Below are positions 1 through 12,525 of a stretch of DNA of 64,000 bases, in pieces. The position numbers were made by a program, and so were the translations under genes. The notes beneath the pieces are model-generated. The model had not been told where the DNA came from, did not search any database, and worked only from the letters and a program-made list of their open reading frames with translations. The stretch comes from Eulemur rufifrons (lineage: Eukaryota; Chordata; Mammalia; Primates; Lemuridae). Position 1 is the first letter of the stretch. Every line of letters starts with the position of its first letter. Location of the stretch: positions 122,139,501 to 122,203,500 of the forward strand of contig NC_090989.1 in assembly GCF_041146395.1 (NCBI RefSeq), written 5' to 3'.

Positions 1-417
1 CAAAGCTGGGGATGTGCTGTGAGACCAGACACCACCGAGGGGCTGCTTCTACCTCCCCAGCTACCTCTGGCTATCCCTCCATCAAGGTATCTTCTCGAAG
101 AACATTTCACAGTTTAATTACAAAATCAAAATATGGTCACTTGGCTCATTTGCAGCATAGGAAAAAACACACTTCTCTGTACAAGTTAAAAAAAAATAAA
201 TAAATAATACACACAAAATAAAAATTATTACCAACAGTGACAACCACTGATTATCATTTTGGCCTTTGTTTTTTCCAGGGATACACCACACACACACATT
301 TATTTAAAATAAAAACCTGATCATACTGTACAAATTGTTTTGTTATCTGCTTTTTCTACCACTTAACAATTTATTGGGAACATTTTCCCCATCATTAAAT
401 ACTCTTAATCAGCCTCC
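1..417. other. No gene; AT-rich, possibly old LINE sequence
   Basis: No supported coding region. 190-400 is A/T-rich with a short CA run near 285-298, and the stretch around 330-400 (TTATTGGGAACATTTTCC) resembles old LINE 3' sequence. The short open frame starting at 12 has no recognisable features. Confidence 0.4.
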
Positions 418-815
418 TATTAGTTAATTATTGCTGCATTAACAAACAACCTCAAAGTCTCAGGATATTAAAAAAAAGCATTTAGTTCTCACTTAGGTGT
501 TTGGGGGTCAGTTTGCATAACTCTGGTCCCTCTGTCTCAGTCCTACCCTCCATCAGCAAGCTTATCAGCAAGCTTGTTCTAGCATGATCTTACGAAGACA
601 AAGGACACAGCCAATTGTCACACTTCAAACCTCTACTGATTTCACAGCTGCTAACATCCCGCTGGCCAGAGCAAGTCTCATGGGTGAGCCCAAAGTCAAG
701 AGACAAAGAAGACTGCACTCCTTGTGGAGGACTTGCAGAGTTACACAGCAGAGGGCGTGGATACAGGGAGGGCAGTAAAATTAGGACCAATCACGCAATC
801 TACAATAAACTTTGT
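418..815 (-). mobile_element. Probable MaLR-type (MLT1-like) LTR fragment, antisense
   Basis: The opening TTAATTATTGCTGCATTAACAAAC and the later 'AGGGCGTGGATACAGGGAGG' resemble the antisense strand of old mammalian LTRs of the MLT1 group. Divergent, and the subfamily is not assignable by eye. It contains a small local duplication of ATCAGCAAGCTT near 554-578. Confidence 0.4.
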
Positions 816-879
816 TTTCAATGCCAGACTCGCGGGGAAATTGTTTGCAAATTTATTTATTTGCCACTCACACAGTGCT

Positions 880-1085
880 ATGTGCCAGCTACTGTTGGAA
901 GTGCTTTACAAATATTTAATCCTCAAAATAGGCCTATGGGGAAGATCTTATTAACCCCATTTTTCAGATGAGGAAACTCAGGCACAGAAGGGTTAAACAC
1001 TTGCCCATGGTCACCTAGCTAGTGAGTGGGGGAGCAAGGAAGTCTGCATCATGAGTCCATGCCTATGAACACCGTGCTAGGCTGC
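880..1085 (-). repeat. MIR SINE, antisense
   Basis: Contains the antisense MIR core: CCCATTTTTCAGATGAGGAAACTCAGGCACAGAAGGGTTAAA..., then TTGCCCATGGTCACCTAGCTAGTGAG. 1,090-1,195 looks like the 3' tail of an L2 (GTTGAATGAAT). Confidence 0.75.
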
Positions 1086-1254
1086 CTCTCTTAGGATTTG
1101 TCCCCACTGCCCCCACTAGACTGTGACGGGGACTCGGTACCCAGTGCAGCAGCTGGCCCTGTGAGCACACAGTATGTTTTTGTTGAATGAATTTCATCAT
1201 TATCTCATCATCAGATATCTAAGTTGGTTCTAGCGTGTTTGGCTGTTACATGTT

Positions 1255-1658
1255 GCCACGAGCTGAATTGTGTCCCCTCCAAATTCGCATGTTGAAGTCT
1301 TAATCCCCAGCACCTCAGAATGTGACTGTATTTGGAGAGAGGACATTTAAAGGGGTGATTAAGTTAAAATGAGGCCACAGGGTGGGCTTTAATCCAATCT
1401 GCCTGGTGTCCTTATAAGAAGAGGAGGTTAGGACATCCAGAGAGGCACCTGGGGAGCCCATGCAACGAGGGATGACTTGTGAAGAGGCAGCGAGAAGCTA
1501 GCCGTCTGCAAGCCCAGGGGAGAGGCCTCGGAGGGAACCAGGCCCGCTGGCACTTTGATCCTGCACTACTGGCCTCCAGAATTGTGAGAAATAAATTTCT
1601 GTTGTTTCAGCCACCCGGTCATGGCACTTTGTTATGATAGCCCTAGCAGACTAACACA
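1255..1658 (+). mobile_element. MLT1/MST-type LTR (ERVL-MaLR), near complete
   Basis: Starts GAGCTGAATTGTGTCCCCTCC and ends AGCCCTAGCAGACTAACAC, with the diagnostic middle 'CTGGTGTCCTTATAAGAAGAGG' and 'GAATTGTGAGAAATAAATTTCTG', the LTR's own polyadenylation region. The presence of AATAAA sets the + orientation. No internal retroviral sequence is attached, so it is a solitary LTR. Confidence 0.75.
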
Positions 1659-3419
1659 TACACCACGTCATTTCCAGCACACCAGGTTTGTCTAGATGCA
1701 TTGAAACTGTGCGTATAGCCATAACGACTTGGGAGACCTTTTTAAAATCCCATTTAGCCACTGCTTTGTGGGGAGGGTATTGTTCTTAATTCAGTGGAAA
1801 CTGAGTATCTGTTTTCTCCATAAAGCTAAGTCATGTGACAACAAGGACCACAGAATCCAAGTCTATATCCCCAATGACTCCTGAGTATGCAAGACATACA
1901 GTGAGCGTTCAGCAAACATCTGATACAGGAATTGATAAAACTCTACTTGTTCCTTCTGCCTCAGCCAGAACCAAGGCAAAGAGTTAGCAGGGGCTCCTGG
2001 TGAGCATGGATGGCGAGAGGTGGGGTGAGGAATGTCAGGGCCCAGGCTGCTCAGAAGGAAGAAGTTCAGGCAAGAGAAAGAGACAGAAACAGAGAGACGA
2101 TCTCCTCAGTGGGAGAGGGGAGGTACTTTCAGAGAAATGAAATCTTTCCCACGATGAGGGAAGAGGGAGGAAGAGCACACAGCACAGGTTCAGGGCACCA
2201 TCTGCCTTGCTTTGGGGGCAGGAGGAGGACGGACCAGGGTCCACAATTCTTTCTGAATGACCATTTGATTTCCATCTGCAGGTATTCTTGAAAAGGAAAT
2301 GTAAACAATAGGGTAGGAGTTATGGATAACATTTAGAAAATTACCATCCCTGGGCAAGGAGTTGTAGGAGGTTAGTTTTTAGCAGTCCAAAAACCTCTTA
2401 CTTCTCTTTCCTCAAATACTACCTGTTAACTAATTTATTCATTCAACAAACATTTATTGAGTGTCTGCCATGCTGGATGCTGTGCTGTGAGCTGGGGCCA
2501 TACTGGTGACCTGCTCTCGTGGTGCTTGTATTTTAATTCTTACAAGAAGGTGAGAAAATTTCAAAACTGCAAAGTTGAGTAAGAGTCATTGACTAGCAGT
2601 CAAGCAATTTCCCCATTCATTAATTTTCTATCTTACTGGCTTATAAAGAAATATCTGTTTAGCCCCTACTAACTAGGTCTCGGGTGCAGTTCTAGGCATT
2701 AGGAGAAGGGGCTTGAACAGGACATTGTCATGTCATCTGAGGCCTCAAGTGTAATAAATAAGAAAACAAGTAATGCTCATGGGCTGAGGGGCAGGGATGG
2801 CAGTGCAACTGCGGTCATGTAGGGTTACCGTGGTGGTACAGGGTGGCTGTGCAGCACAGGGTGAATGTAGTCACATAGGACGGCTATGATAGCACGGTGT
2901 GAATGTGGTAGTATTGGGAGAATTTGATAGTGTAGGAATCCGGGCAGGAAATTGTTCCCTTTGGAAGAGTCAGGGAGGGCTTCTCTGAGCAGGGGACATT
3001 TGTGCCACGTCTTGAAGGTTGCACACATTATACAAGAGACACAAAGTGGGTTCTATTCAAACTGGAGCTAGTTTAAGAAAAAGAGGGAAGTTTTGGAGGA
3101 GCAAACAGGGACTTTCCTAGAACCAGGCAACAGGATATCCCAAGGCCTGGGACCAGGACCTGGGTAGACTCTGGGGAGGAAGGTAGAGATTTCATCTGAC
3201 TCTTCAAAGCTGTGAGGTCTGTCCCTCCTCCTCTTGGGTGTCTGCTTTCTGCTTCCCTTTTTGTAGATCAGACTTCTAGACTTTTCTATTCATATGGAGG
3301 AAAAAAGCCCACCCACAGCTCCTGAGCTGGCCCATCTTTGAGTCAAGCAAGCAGTGGAAATGGACTCATACATTATAGGCCTGATTCTACATTCTTGGGA
3401 CAAAAAATTCCAATTGGCC
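1659..3419. other. No gene; scattered ancient repeat pieces
   Basis: No coding signal. Around 2,435-2,540 (ATTCAACAAACATTTATTGAGTG) and 2,935-3,150 (AGGGAGGGCTTCTCTGAGCAGG) there are phrases common in old unassigned mammalian repeats. The rest shows no recognised element. Confidence 0.4.
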
Positions 3420-3800
3420 CTCTTGAGTCAGGGTTCTCCAGAGAAACAGAACCAACAAGAGATCTCTCATTCTTTCTCTCTCAGGGATTTATTAGGTTAA
3501 TTGGTTCATGTGCTTATGGAGGCTAAGAAGTCCCAAGGTAAACTATCTGCAAGCTGGAGAATCAAGGAAGCTGGTAGCATGACTCTATCCAAGTCCAAAG
3601 GCCAGAGAAGCTGGAGTTCTGATGCCCAAGGGCAGAAGAAGATGGGTGTCCCAGCTCCAGGCATGGAGAGAGAGAGAGAGAGAGAGAAGGAAAAAGAGAG
3701 AGAGGGAAAGAAGGAGAGAGGGAAAGAGGGAGAGAGCACAAATCTCCTTTCCTCTGCCTTTTTGTGCTATCTTGGCCCCCAATGCCTGTATACCAAGCAA
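3420..3800 (-). mobile_element. MLT2-type LTR, 3' LTR of the ERVL provirus
   Basis: Antisense MLT2 text is clear: AGTCAGGGTTCTCCAGAGAA, GGGATTTATTAGGTTAATTGG, GTCCAAAGGCCAGAGAAGCT and GGTGTCCCAGCTCCAG. A (GA)n expansion interrupts it at about 3,664-3,740. The LTR stops near 3,790 and runs into ERVL internal sequence; the first half of the LTR (the U3 start) is missing. Confidence 0.75.
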
Positions 3801-4592
3801 AACCATCTGTAAATCAGGCCCAAGTCTTCTCTTTCTTTGTCAATTGATTACAGGGAATGCCCTAGGAGACCACAGGTGCAGGCTGGGGAGAGAAGGCAGT
3901 GTAGCAAGACTGGGAACCACAGGTATTTGGGCCATCTTGCTCATGCCTTCAGGACCTGTTTTGGCTGGATCACATATATACGGCTTCCATCTGACAGTGG
4001 AGTGCTGCTGTGCACACCTAACTTTGTGCCTTAGTGGGTCAGATGACAGCCAGTTCACAATAGGCAGCTCAGATCACTTAGTGGCCCATGGTTAAGTGTT
4101 CAGTTTCTACTAAGGCCCAGTAGCAGGCCAAGAGCTGTTATCTGCTCTCAAAAGGACAGTAGTTATCTGCAGATGATGGCAGGGCCTTGTTCCAAACTCC
4201 TGAAGGCCTGTACTGTGATTCACCAGTAGGGGCCTGCCAGAGGCTCCACGTAGCATTCCTATCTGCCACGGGCATCTCCAGTACCACTGAATCTGCTGGG
4301 GCACACGGCCCAAGTGGCAGAGCAGCTTGCACAGCAGTCTGGAAATGTTGCAGACCTTTCTCCTGTTCTGGCCCCACTCAAAACTAGCAGCTGTTTGGAT
4401 CATTCAGTAAATGGGCCATAGTAACACACCCAGATGAGGAATGTGTTGCCTCCAAAATCCAAATAGGTCCACCAGGTGTTGTGCCTCTTTCTAGCATGTA
4501 GAAGGAGCCAGATACAGTGACTTATCCTTAACCTTAGAAGGGTTATTTCAACATTCCCCATACCATTGGCCCCCTAAAAATTTTACTGAGGG

Positions 4593-5338
4593 AAGAAATG
4601 CAAATTAAAACCACAATGAGATATCACCTTACCCCTGTTAGAATGGCCATAATTAAAAAGACAAAAAACAATAGATGTTGGTGCGGATGCAGAGAGAAAG
4701 GAATGCTTACAAACTGTTGGTGGAACTGTAAATTAGTAAAACCTCTATGGAAAACAGGATGGACATTCCTCAAAGAAATAAATATAAACTTACCATTTGA
4801 CCTAGCAATCCCACTACTGGGTATCTACTCAAAGGAAAAGAAGTCATTTTATCAAAAAGACACCTGTACTTGCGTATTTATTACAGCACAATTCACAATC
4901 ACAAAGATGTGGAATTCACCTAAGTGCCCATCCATTCATGAGTGGATTAACCAAATGTGGGGTGTGTGTATATACACACACATGCGCACACACACACTAT
5001 GGAGTACTACTCAGCCATAAAAAGGAATGAAATGTCTTTTGCAGCAATTTGGATGGAACTAGAGACCATTATCCTAAGTGAAGTATCTCAGGAATGGAAA
5101 AACAACAATCACGTGTCCTCGCTAATAATCAGGAACTAACCAATGGGCACACATGGGCACAAAGGGATGTAAAGGTTGGAAATCAAGAAGGGAGGAGGGA
5201 GGAGTAGGGGGGTAAAAACCTACCATGAACACTACTTGGGTGATGGGCACACTCATAGCCCTGACTTAAGCACTATAAAAGCTATCCATGTAACCAAAAC
5301 ATTTGGTACCCCCTTAATATTTTGAAATTTAAAAAAAG
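4593..5338 (+). mobile_element. L1 3' end (ORF2 C-terminus and 3' UTR), 5'-truncated
   Basis: Typical L1 ORF2 tail text (ATGAGATATCACCTTACCCC, CTATGGAAAACAGGATGGA, GGAGTACTACTCAGCCATAA) followed by a 3' UTR ending in GGTACCCCCTTAATATTTTG and an A-rich tail. Flanked by a probable 14-base target-site duplication: AAATTTTACTGAGG at 4,578-4,591 and AAATTTTGCTGAGG at 5,339-5,352, one mismatch. Inserted into the ERVL internal region, so it is younger than the provirus. A short CA-rich run lies at 4,973-4,998. Confidence 0.85.
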
Positions 5339-7544
5339 AAATTTTGCTGAGGTAGAAGGCCCCTGAAGTTTAATTAAACTTATTTCTTACTGTCTGACAT
5401 GCAAAGGTCTTACCAAGAAGTCTTGATTAGTTGCTCCTTCTCGCTCACTAGGTCCAATCAGCATAATGTCATCAGTGTGATGGATGAGTGTGATATCTTG
5501 TGGAAGGGAAAGGCCATCAGGTCCCTGTGAACTCAGTTATGACATGGGGCTGGAGAGTTGACATGCCCCTGAGGTAGGACAGTGAAGGTGTATATTGCTG
5601 ACCTTGCCAGCTGAAAACAAAGTGCTTCTGGTGGACAGGTGGACCTATGGACAAGTATGGAGAAAAGCCATTTGCCAGATCAATTGCTGCACACCAGGCA
5701 CCAGGATATGTGTTAATTTGCTCAAGCAAGAAACCACATCTAGCATAACAGCTGCAACTGGAGTCTCCACTTGGTTAAGCTTACGATCCACTGTCATCCC
5801 CCAAGGTCTGTCTGCCTTCTGCACAGGCCAAATAGGAATGGAAATCACCACCCCTGCATCTTTCAAGTCCTTGACGGTGGCACCAATCTCTGCACTCCCC
5901 CCAGGGATTCGATATTGCTTTTGATTTGCTATTTTCTTGGGTAGAGCAGCTCTAATGGCTTCCATTTGGCCATTCTTACAGTAATTAATAGCCCTTGCTC
6001 CACAGGTTAGGGAACCAGTGTGGGATTCTGCCAGCTGCTAAGTATGTTTATTTCAATTATGCATTCAAGAACTGGGAAATACCTATGGGATGGGTTCAGG
6101 GACCCTCCTGAGCTAAAACTCCACTGATCATCTTACTTCCATGAGCCCCTATTCTAACTGGAGGGCCACGGTGACATTTTGGGTCTTCTCAAATCAATGT
6201 CAGTTCAGAGCCAGTGTGCAGTAGTCCCTATAGGCTCTGATTCTTTCTTTTTTCACAGTGCACAATTATCCTGCTAACATGCCATTGGTCCCTTTGGGGA
6301 AATCTGGGAGAAATATTACAGTATAAATATTCAGCAGTATACCAGGGTTCTTCCTTGGGGGGACCTGGCTTCTCCTTCAGTCAAGGGGTTTTGAGTCTGT
6401 AAACTCGTCCAAGTCTAGGAATTGATTGGGGAGATGCAGTTCTTTCTTTAAGATTTGAGTTAGACTCTTGTTGATATGACCTGGAAGTTTCCTTCTTATA
6501 TAGTTCGGGTAAGAATTTAGTAGGCCTCCTATGAATTTCACTTCTGGGAACACCATGATTAACTAGCCATCACCATAGATCTACAAGAGTCAGACTATTC
6601 TGATTATTGCTTTGACTGTGCTGTACATTGTAATAGCTTTGCCCTCCTTGCCTTTGGCAATTGAGTGCTACCACTTGGTCCCTGTCATCCCAGGATCTAA
6701 TTACTCCCACAGCGTTTAAATTTTCCAATTGAGTAGCTGTAGTTCCCACTGTATGGTCTGGCATACAGAGAAGAGCAATCACAGAGGTCTTCAGGGATGC
6801 TGAGGCTCCCCTCACAAATCTACTTCCCAAAGTATTGGTGAAAGGTATGTCTTCTGGACTGTCCCAGAGTGGGGGTGTAGTACTTCAGTGACAAATTCAC
6901 TCTAGCATTCCAATCTCCCTAAGCCTTTGCATCCTCTCCTCTACATTGAACCAGGGGAGATCAGGCATCTCTAACTTGCTTGTGGTGGGCCATCTTTTGA
7001 TTCATGTTCCAGCCACCCAACCAAACAAACTGTTAGAGCCCTTCCTAACTCCCCAAGTTGCAACATTAAATGCAGAATCTCTGCTTGGTGGGTCCATATC
7101 AATAAATTTGGCCTGATAAAACTTTATGTTCCTTCCTCTCTTATCCCACACTCTTAATATCCCTTCCCACAAGTTTGCCAGGTTTCTGCTTGTACAGATA
7201 AGAAAACTCAAGTAGTTCCTTTGGAGCAGAGTGCACCTCCTCATGGGTCGCGTTTTGTTCCTCACCTTTAACAGTACACACTGTGTGAGGCTGGGAGTTC
7301 AGCTTTTGTTGTGATTCAGCCAATTGTGTGATGAAGACTTGTGTTTGATTTCAGTAATTTCAGCCCTGTGGCTATATGACATAAGATTCTTCTTCAAGGC
7401 ACACCTAGAAGCTCTTAGATCATGAATGCATTGCTTGAGCCAGAAATTTGAATCCCTGAGCTCATCTTTTTCTTTCATCACTTTGTCTAGCGACGTTAGG
7501 AACAACCCACCAATGCCATCACATCCATGGCTATGAGGGCTAAC

Positions 7545-7700
7545 TGTATTTTCAACCCACGGTTGGCCGCATCCAATGATGTGGAACCTGTGTATCCAGA
7601 GGGCTGAGTATACGAAGCCATTTTATATAAGGGACTTGAGCATCCACAGATGTTGATATCTGAGGTCCTGGAACCAATCCCCTGCAGATACTGTATTCCT
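7545..7700. mobile_element. Tigger/MER2-like DNA transposon fragment with halves in opposite orientation
   Basis: 7,606-7,695 holds CCATTTTATATAAGGGACTTGAGCATCC and CCTGGAACCAATCCCCTGCAG, the right half of a MER2-like element. 7,549-7,605 holds the complement of the left half (ATTTTCAACCCACGGTTGGC). The two halves are inverted with respect to each other compared with the element at 57,904-58,250. Confidence 0.55.
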
Positions 7701-7805
7701 TAGTTTTCCACAAATGTTCAAAAATATCATGTACAGTGTCACTAAGTTCCTTGCCTAGTATAAGTGGTTGATTAGAAATATCCATTGCAAACATTTTGTG
7801 TATCT

Positions 7806-7985
7806 CCTCCACCTTTTTGTTCTGTCAGTCCACCCAGTCACTGGGTGAAGTGGCTCTTCCTTAGTTTCCTGATTCAAATGCTAATCTCTTCCAGAAATAC
7901 ACTCAGACATAACCAGAAATAATGCTTTACCAGCTATCTGGGTTTCATCCAGTCAAGATGACACCTGAAATTAACCATCTACCAC
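7806..7985 (-). mobile_element. MLT2-type LTR fragment, 5' LTR of the ERVL provirus
   Basis: Antisense MLT2 end: AACCAGAAATAATGCTTTACCAGC, TATCTGGGTTTCATCCAGTC, GACACCTGAAATTAACCATC. It covers the first ~180 bases of the LTR, the half missing from the copy at 3,420-3,800. Together the two fragments bracket the internal region in the order expected for one minus-strand provirus. Confidence 0.75.
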
Positions 7986-9108
<1,123 letters not shown>

Positions 9109-9274
9109 TAGTCATAATTTCAGCCTATATTTTTATCTTTCTTCTGAAGGTATCAAAGAAAGCCAAATGTGTTATCCTTGAATTCATTTTCTTCAGGGCC
9201 TGCCAATGGCTGAGGTGAGACAACTAATGAGAAAGAGAGAAAAAATAACAGAGTGAGTATACAGTTGCTCCCAC

Positions 9275-10985
9275 ATGATTCTCAAAGTATGGTCTGAGGA
9301 GCTCCTGGGGAGAGGGATGCTTTCCCGAGACTGTTTACAGGAATGAACACATGAGGTCAAAACCCTTTTCATAACAGTACTTAAGACTTTCTGTGCCTTT
9401 CCCACTGTGTTTCGATTTGCACTGATGTTGCAAAAGCAATGGTGGCAGCTCAGGATGAACCAAGACAGTGACACTAACTGTACTGTGGTTCGTGGTTACT
9501 AGATTATTTCCCATCATGCACTAGCAATAGAAAGAAATGTCACTTTCACTTAAGAATGTCTTTGATGAGCAATAAAAGTTACTGATGCTATTAAACTGCT
9601 ACTCTTGAATACCCGCATTTTTGATATTCCCTGAGACAGAGTGGGAAGTGCACACAAAGCATGCTGTTGCATACTGAAGTCCCCAGTGGTTGTCTTGGGG
9701 GAGAGCACTTATGCAATGGAGTTGTGAGCTGAATGATGTTTTGCTTGGAAGAATGACTGACAGACTATCATTATTCAGGCTTGGGGACTGGGCAGACATT
9801 TTCTCGAACAAAGTGAGTCTGTCACTTCAAGGAAAATAAACAACAGTGTTTGTCATCAATGATAACACTCAAGATTTTAGGAAAACTTTTATCTACCATT
9901 ATGAACTTTCTATCTTTCCAATACTTTTTTCCCCCCCATCTTTCCAATACTTGAAGACTTTTTGGATAATAGTAGGTAGTGATATTCACAAATGTGGGTT
10001 TTTAAAATACCTATTATATAATAAAATATGTCAACATTTAGAAAATCTGTATAACTTAGTGTACTATTTTTCAAATGACCAATGAAAGATGTTACAAAAT
10101 CAGGTAAAAGATCCACTCAAAGTACAAGATAAACCAGTGCATTTTAATGTAATGGAATATGAAATGTTTATTGATAATGTTTCAGATTTCACACTGCAAA
10201 ACTAACTTTTAAGAAACTATCACTTGTCCAGTTTAGATGTAGTCTCAAAGAAGAATATCCACAATTATCTGAAAAAGGCTGTTAAATACTCCTTCTTTTT
10301 CAACTACATACCTGTATGAGGCTAGAATTTTTTTCATGTACATAAACTAAAGCAATTTATCTCATAGAGAGAATGCAGAAGCAGATGTGAGAACCTAGAT
10401 GTCTCCTATTTTAAGCCAGACATTAAAGAGATTTGCAGGCTGGACGTAGTGGCTCACACCTGTAATCCTTGGGAGGCCAAGGTGGGAGGATTGCTTGAGC
10501 TCAGGAGTTCAAGACCAGCCTGAGCAAGAGTGAGACTCCATCTCTACTAAATATAGAAAAATTATCCAGGTGTTGTGGCTTGTGCCTTTAGTCCCAGCTA
10601 ACTGGTTGGGAGGCTGAGGCAGGAGGATTGATTGAGCCCAGGAGTTTGAGGTTGCAGTGAGCTAGGCTGACGCCATGGCACTCTAGCCTGGGCAACAGAG
10701 AGAGACTGCCTCAAAAAAAAAAAAAAAAAGAGAGAGAGAGAGAGAGAGATTTGCAAAAATGTATTTTTTTTGAAAACAGTCATTTTATGTAAAAATACAT
10801 TATTTATATTAACATGTAATGGTTTATTATTCTTATTCTTAAATGAACAAATATTCTAAGTTTTTTTTAGTCTTAATTTCTAGTAAGCAAATATCAATGG
10901 ATATAGCCTATATAAACAAAACTTTTTGGGTCCCCAAGACTTTTTAAGAGGGTAAACGGGAAGTGTAAAGAGTATTGGTTTGAAA
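9275..10985 (+). pseudogene. hAT transposase relic (Charlie/ZBED5-like), split by an Alu
   Basis: A long DNA-transposon remnant. The left end TTCTCAAAGTATGGTCTGAGG and the right part ACTTTTTGGGTCCCCAAGAC resemble hAT (Charlie) termini. Between them the + strand keeps broken frames like the C-terminal half of ZBED5/Buster-type transposases: 'LLHTEV' near 9,662-9,679, the region around 9,830-10,130, and near 10,290-10,330 the hATC dimerisation motif (..TTYLYEA.. , family pattern TTYLCEAGFSS). Frameshifts and stops are frequent, and the N-terminal BED zinc finger and RNase H start are missing, so this is an internally deleted or eroded copy. The Alu at 10,438-10,744 interrupts its 3' part. Confidence 0.7.
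10438..10744 (+). repeat. Alu (strepsirrhine type), full dimer, inside the hAT relic
   Basis: Starts GGCTGGACGTAGTGGCTCAC and ends in an A-run followed by (GA)n. Contains AGCCTGAGCAAGAGTGAGAC and GAGCTAGGCTGACGCCATGG, phrases of lemur/galago Alus. An 11-base direct repeat AGAGATTTGCA flanks it (10,427-10,437 and 10,745-10,755), a clean target-site duplication. Confidence 0.93.
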
Positions 10986-10999
10986 CTAATAGAGGTTTA

Positions 11000-11635
11000 T
11001 TTCCTGCTCACTTAGCAGTCTGAGGCGGAGAGGTCAGTGGGCAGCTCGCCCCACACTCTGATCAGGCTCTCAGTCTTCTTCCAAGTTGTAGCTCTACCCA
11101 TTTCTAGAACCTGGCAGTCTTCTGTATTCAGTTAACAGGAAGGGAAAGAGAGTGGAAGAAGCATTTGGAAAGTTTTTACAGACCAGGCCTGGAAATGGCA
11201 CCCACCACTCCTTCCACTCTGTTGGCTGGAACTCGCTCACGTGGCCATTTGTGGTTCCAAAGGAGGCTGGGAAAATCCAGGCCAGCTGCGTGCCCAGGAA
11301 GATGAGGAAACGGACAGCAGTTCCTGACGTGACATCCCAGGTTCCTGCTACAGAGTTGTTTCTTAAATTATTACAGATCTCTCCTTAATCTATTTCTATT
11401 TATCAATTTATTTATTTGTATACTTTTAAAACCTTTAATTTGAAATCATTATAGACTCATAAGAAGTTGCAAAAATAGCATGAAACGTCTGGTGTACCCT
11501 AAACTCAGCTTCCCTCAAAAGAGACATCTCATACAGCTGTAGTACAATAACAAAGCAGGAAACGACAGGGGTACGTTCCTGCTAGCTAGACTACAGATCT
11601 TATTCAGTTTTCATGATTTTTTAAACCTGTATTCA

Positions 11636-11672
<37 letters not shown>

Positions 11673-11849
11673 TTTAATTTTTAAAAACTGCCCTATGTGT
11701 TTTAATATTTTGAGGTGACTTAGATCCATTTTAGGGAGTAAGTGGGCTATAAATTATAAACAAAAAGTGTCAAAAGGGTTTAATTATTAGTCCTCTTGAC
11801 ATGGGTAGGGTGGGAAAGGACTCATATTTGCAAACTTTGAGACTTGTGG
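11000..11849. other. No gene; old LINE-like piece and a (TG)n microsatellite
   Basis: About 11,430-11,600 resembles old L1 3' sequence (AATTTGAAATCATTATAGACTC). (TG)n runs at 11,638-11,667. The open frame near 11,152-11,388 has no recognisable domain. Confidence 0.45.
11638..11667. repeat. (TG)n microsatellite
   Basis: About 15 uninterrupted TG units directly visible. Confidence 0.95.
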
Positions 11850-12090
11850 AGCCTGGTGCTGTAGAACAAGCATAGGAATTAGAAACAGACATACTTCGGT
11901 TCAAATCCAACCTCTACCTCTCCCCAGCCGAATGACTGAGGGCAGGCCACTTGATCTCTCTGAGCCTTCTCTACCCATCTGTGGCACAATAAAGTATGGA
12001 CTTTGTCTTATAGACTGCTCTAAGGACAGAATGAGATCACACACATAGAGAATTTAGCACAATGCCTGGCACAATCATAATTAGGAACAT
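11850..12090 (+). repeat. MIR SINE
   Basis: Reads through the MIR body: GGTTCAAATCCAACCTCTAC, GGCCACTTGATCTCTCTGAGC, then ATGCCTGGCACAATC at the 3' side. Confidence 0.75.
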
Positions 12091-12319
12091 TAAAGAAGTA
12101 CAGGGGTGCTGGGGCTTCTCCTAGATAATCTAGTAAATTAGTGTAGGAATTAGGGTTCTAAAACTCAGCTCCAGGAAAACAGTGCATTCAGTGAAGATGT
12201 GAGTGTAGGTACCAACCTCACAGGGCATGAGGACCTCTTTCCGGAGTCAAAATTTTCAACAGGCCCTTACCCATAACCATTGCACTCATGGGCTGGTATA
12301 CATAGGACCTGCAGTTGTT

Positions 12320-12525
12320 CAGATGTGTGATTCCATGGGATTCTGAGATTAAAGCCTGAAAGGAGACTTTAATGTCATTGGGTGGAGATAGTTAAGAAAA
12401 TTGAGGCTCAGAAAAGTGAAGGCTATGGCCAAAAATCACAGGGCAAACTAGACACAAAGATCAACAGAACCTAGGCCCCCTCCCTGCAGGGCCTGAGCCC
12501 TTCCCACTGCACCATGATCCTCATG
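12320..12525 (-). repeat. MIR-like SINE, antisense
   Basis: AATTGAGGCTCAGAAAAGTG followed by AAATCACAGGGCAAAC and CTTCCCACTGCACCATG matches the antisense MIR layout, but is diverged. Confidence 0.5.

Larger units (their letters stand above)
3800..7805 (-). mobile_element. ERVL internal region (gag and pol remnants), broken; interrupted by an L1
   Basis: Old endogenous retrovirus of the ERV-L group on the minus strand. The pol part (about 5,970-5,440) has a reverse-transcriptase-like stretch with 'IWPVQKADRPWGMTVD' and 'FSWQGQQYT'. The catalytic Y-x-D-D position reads HTDD (5,479-5,468), so the conserved Tyr is lost. 7,500-7,000 carries gag-like frames. Frameshifts and stops break every frame, and no env-like region is seen, as is usual for ERVL. 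Order on the minus strand is gag-like then pol-like then the LTR at 3,420-3,800. An L1 (4,593-5,338) sits inside the pol 3' part, and a Tigger-like fragment sits near 7,545-7,700. Confidence 0.75.

Noticed and set aside
3622..4095. 157-codon + strand frame
   Set aside because: Built from (GA)n within an MLT2 LTR and ERVL sequence read antisense.
4598..5020. 140-codon + strand frame
   Set aside because: It is the L1 ORF2 C-terminus in a truncated element, not a host gene.
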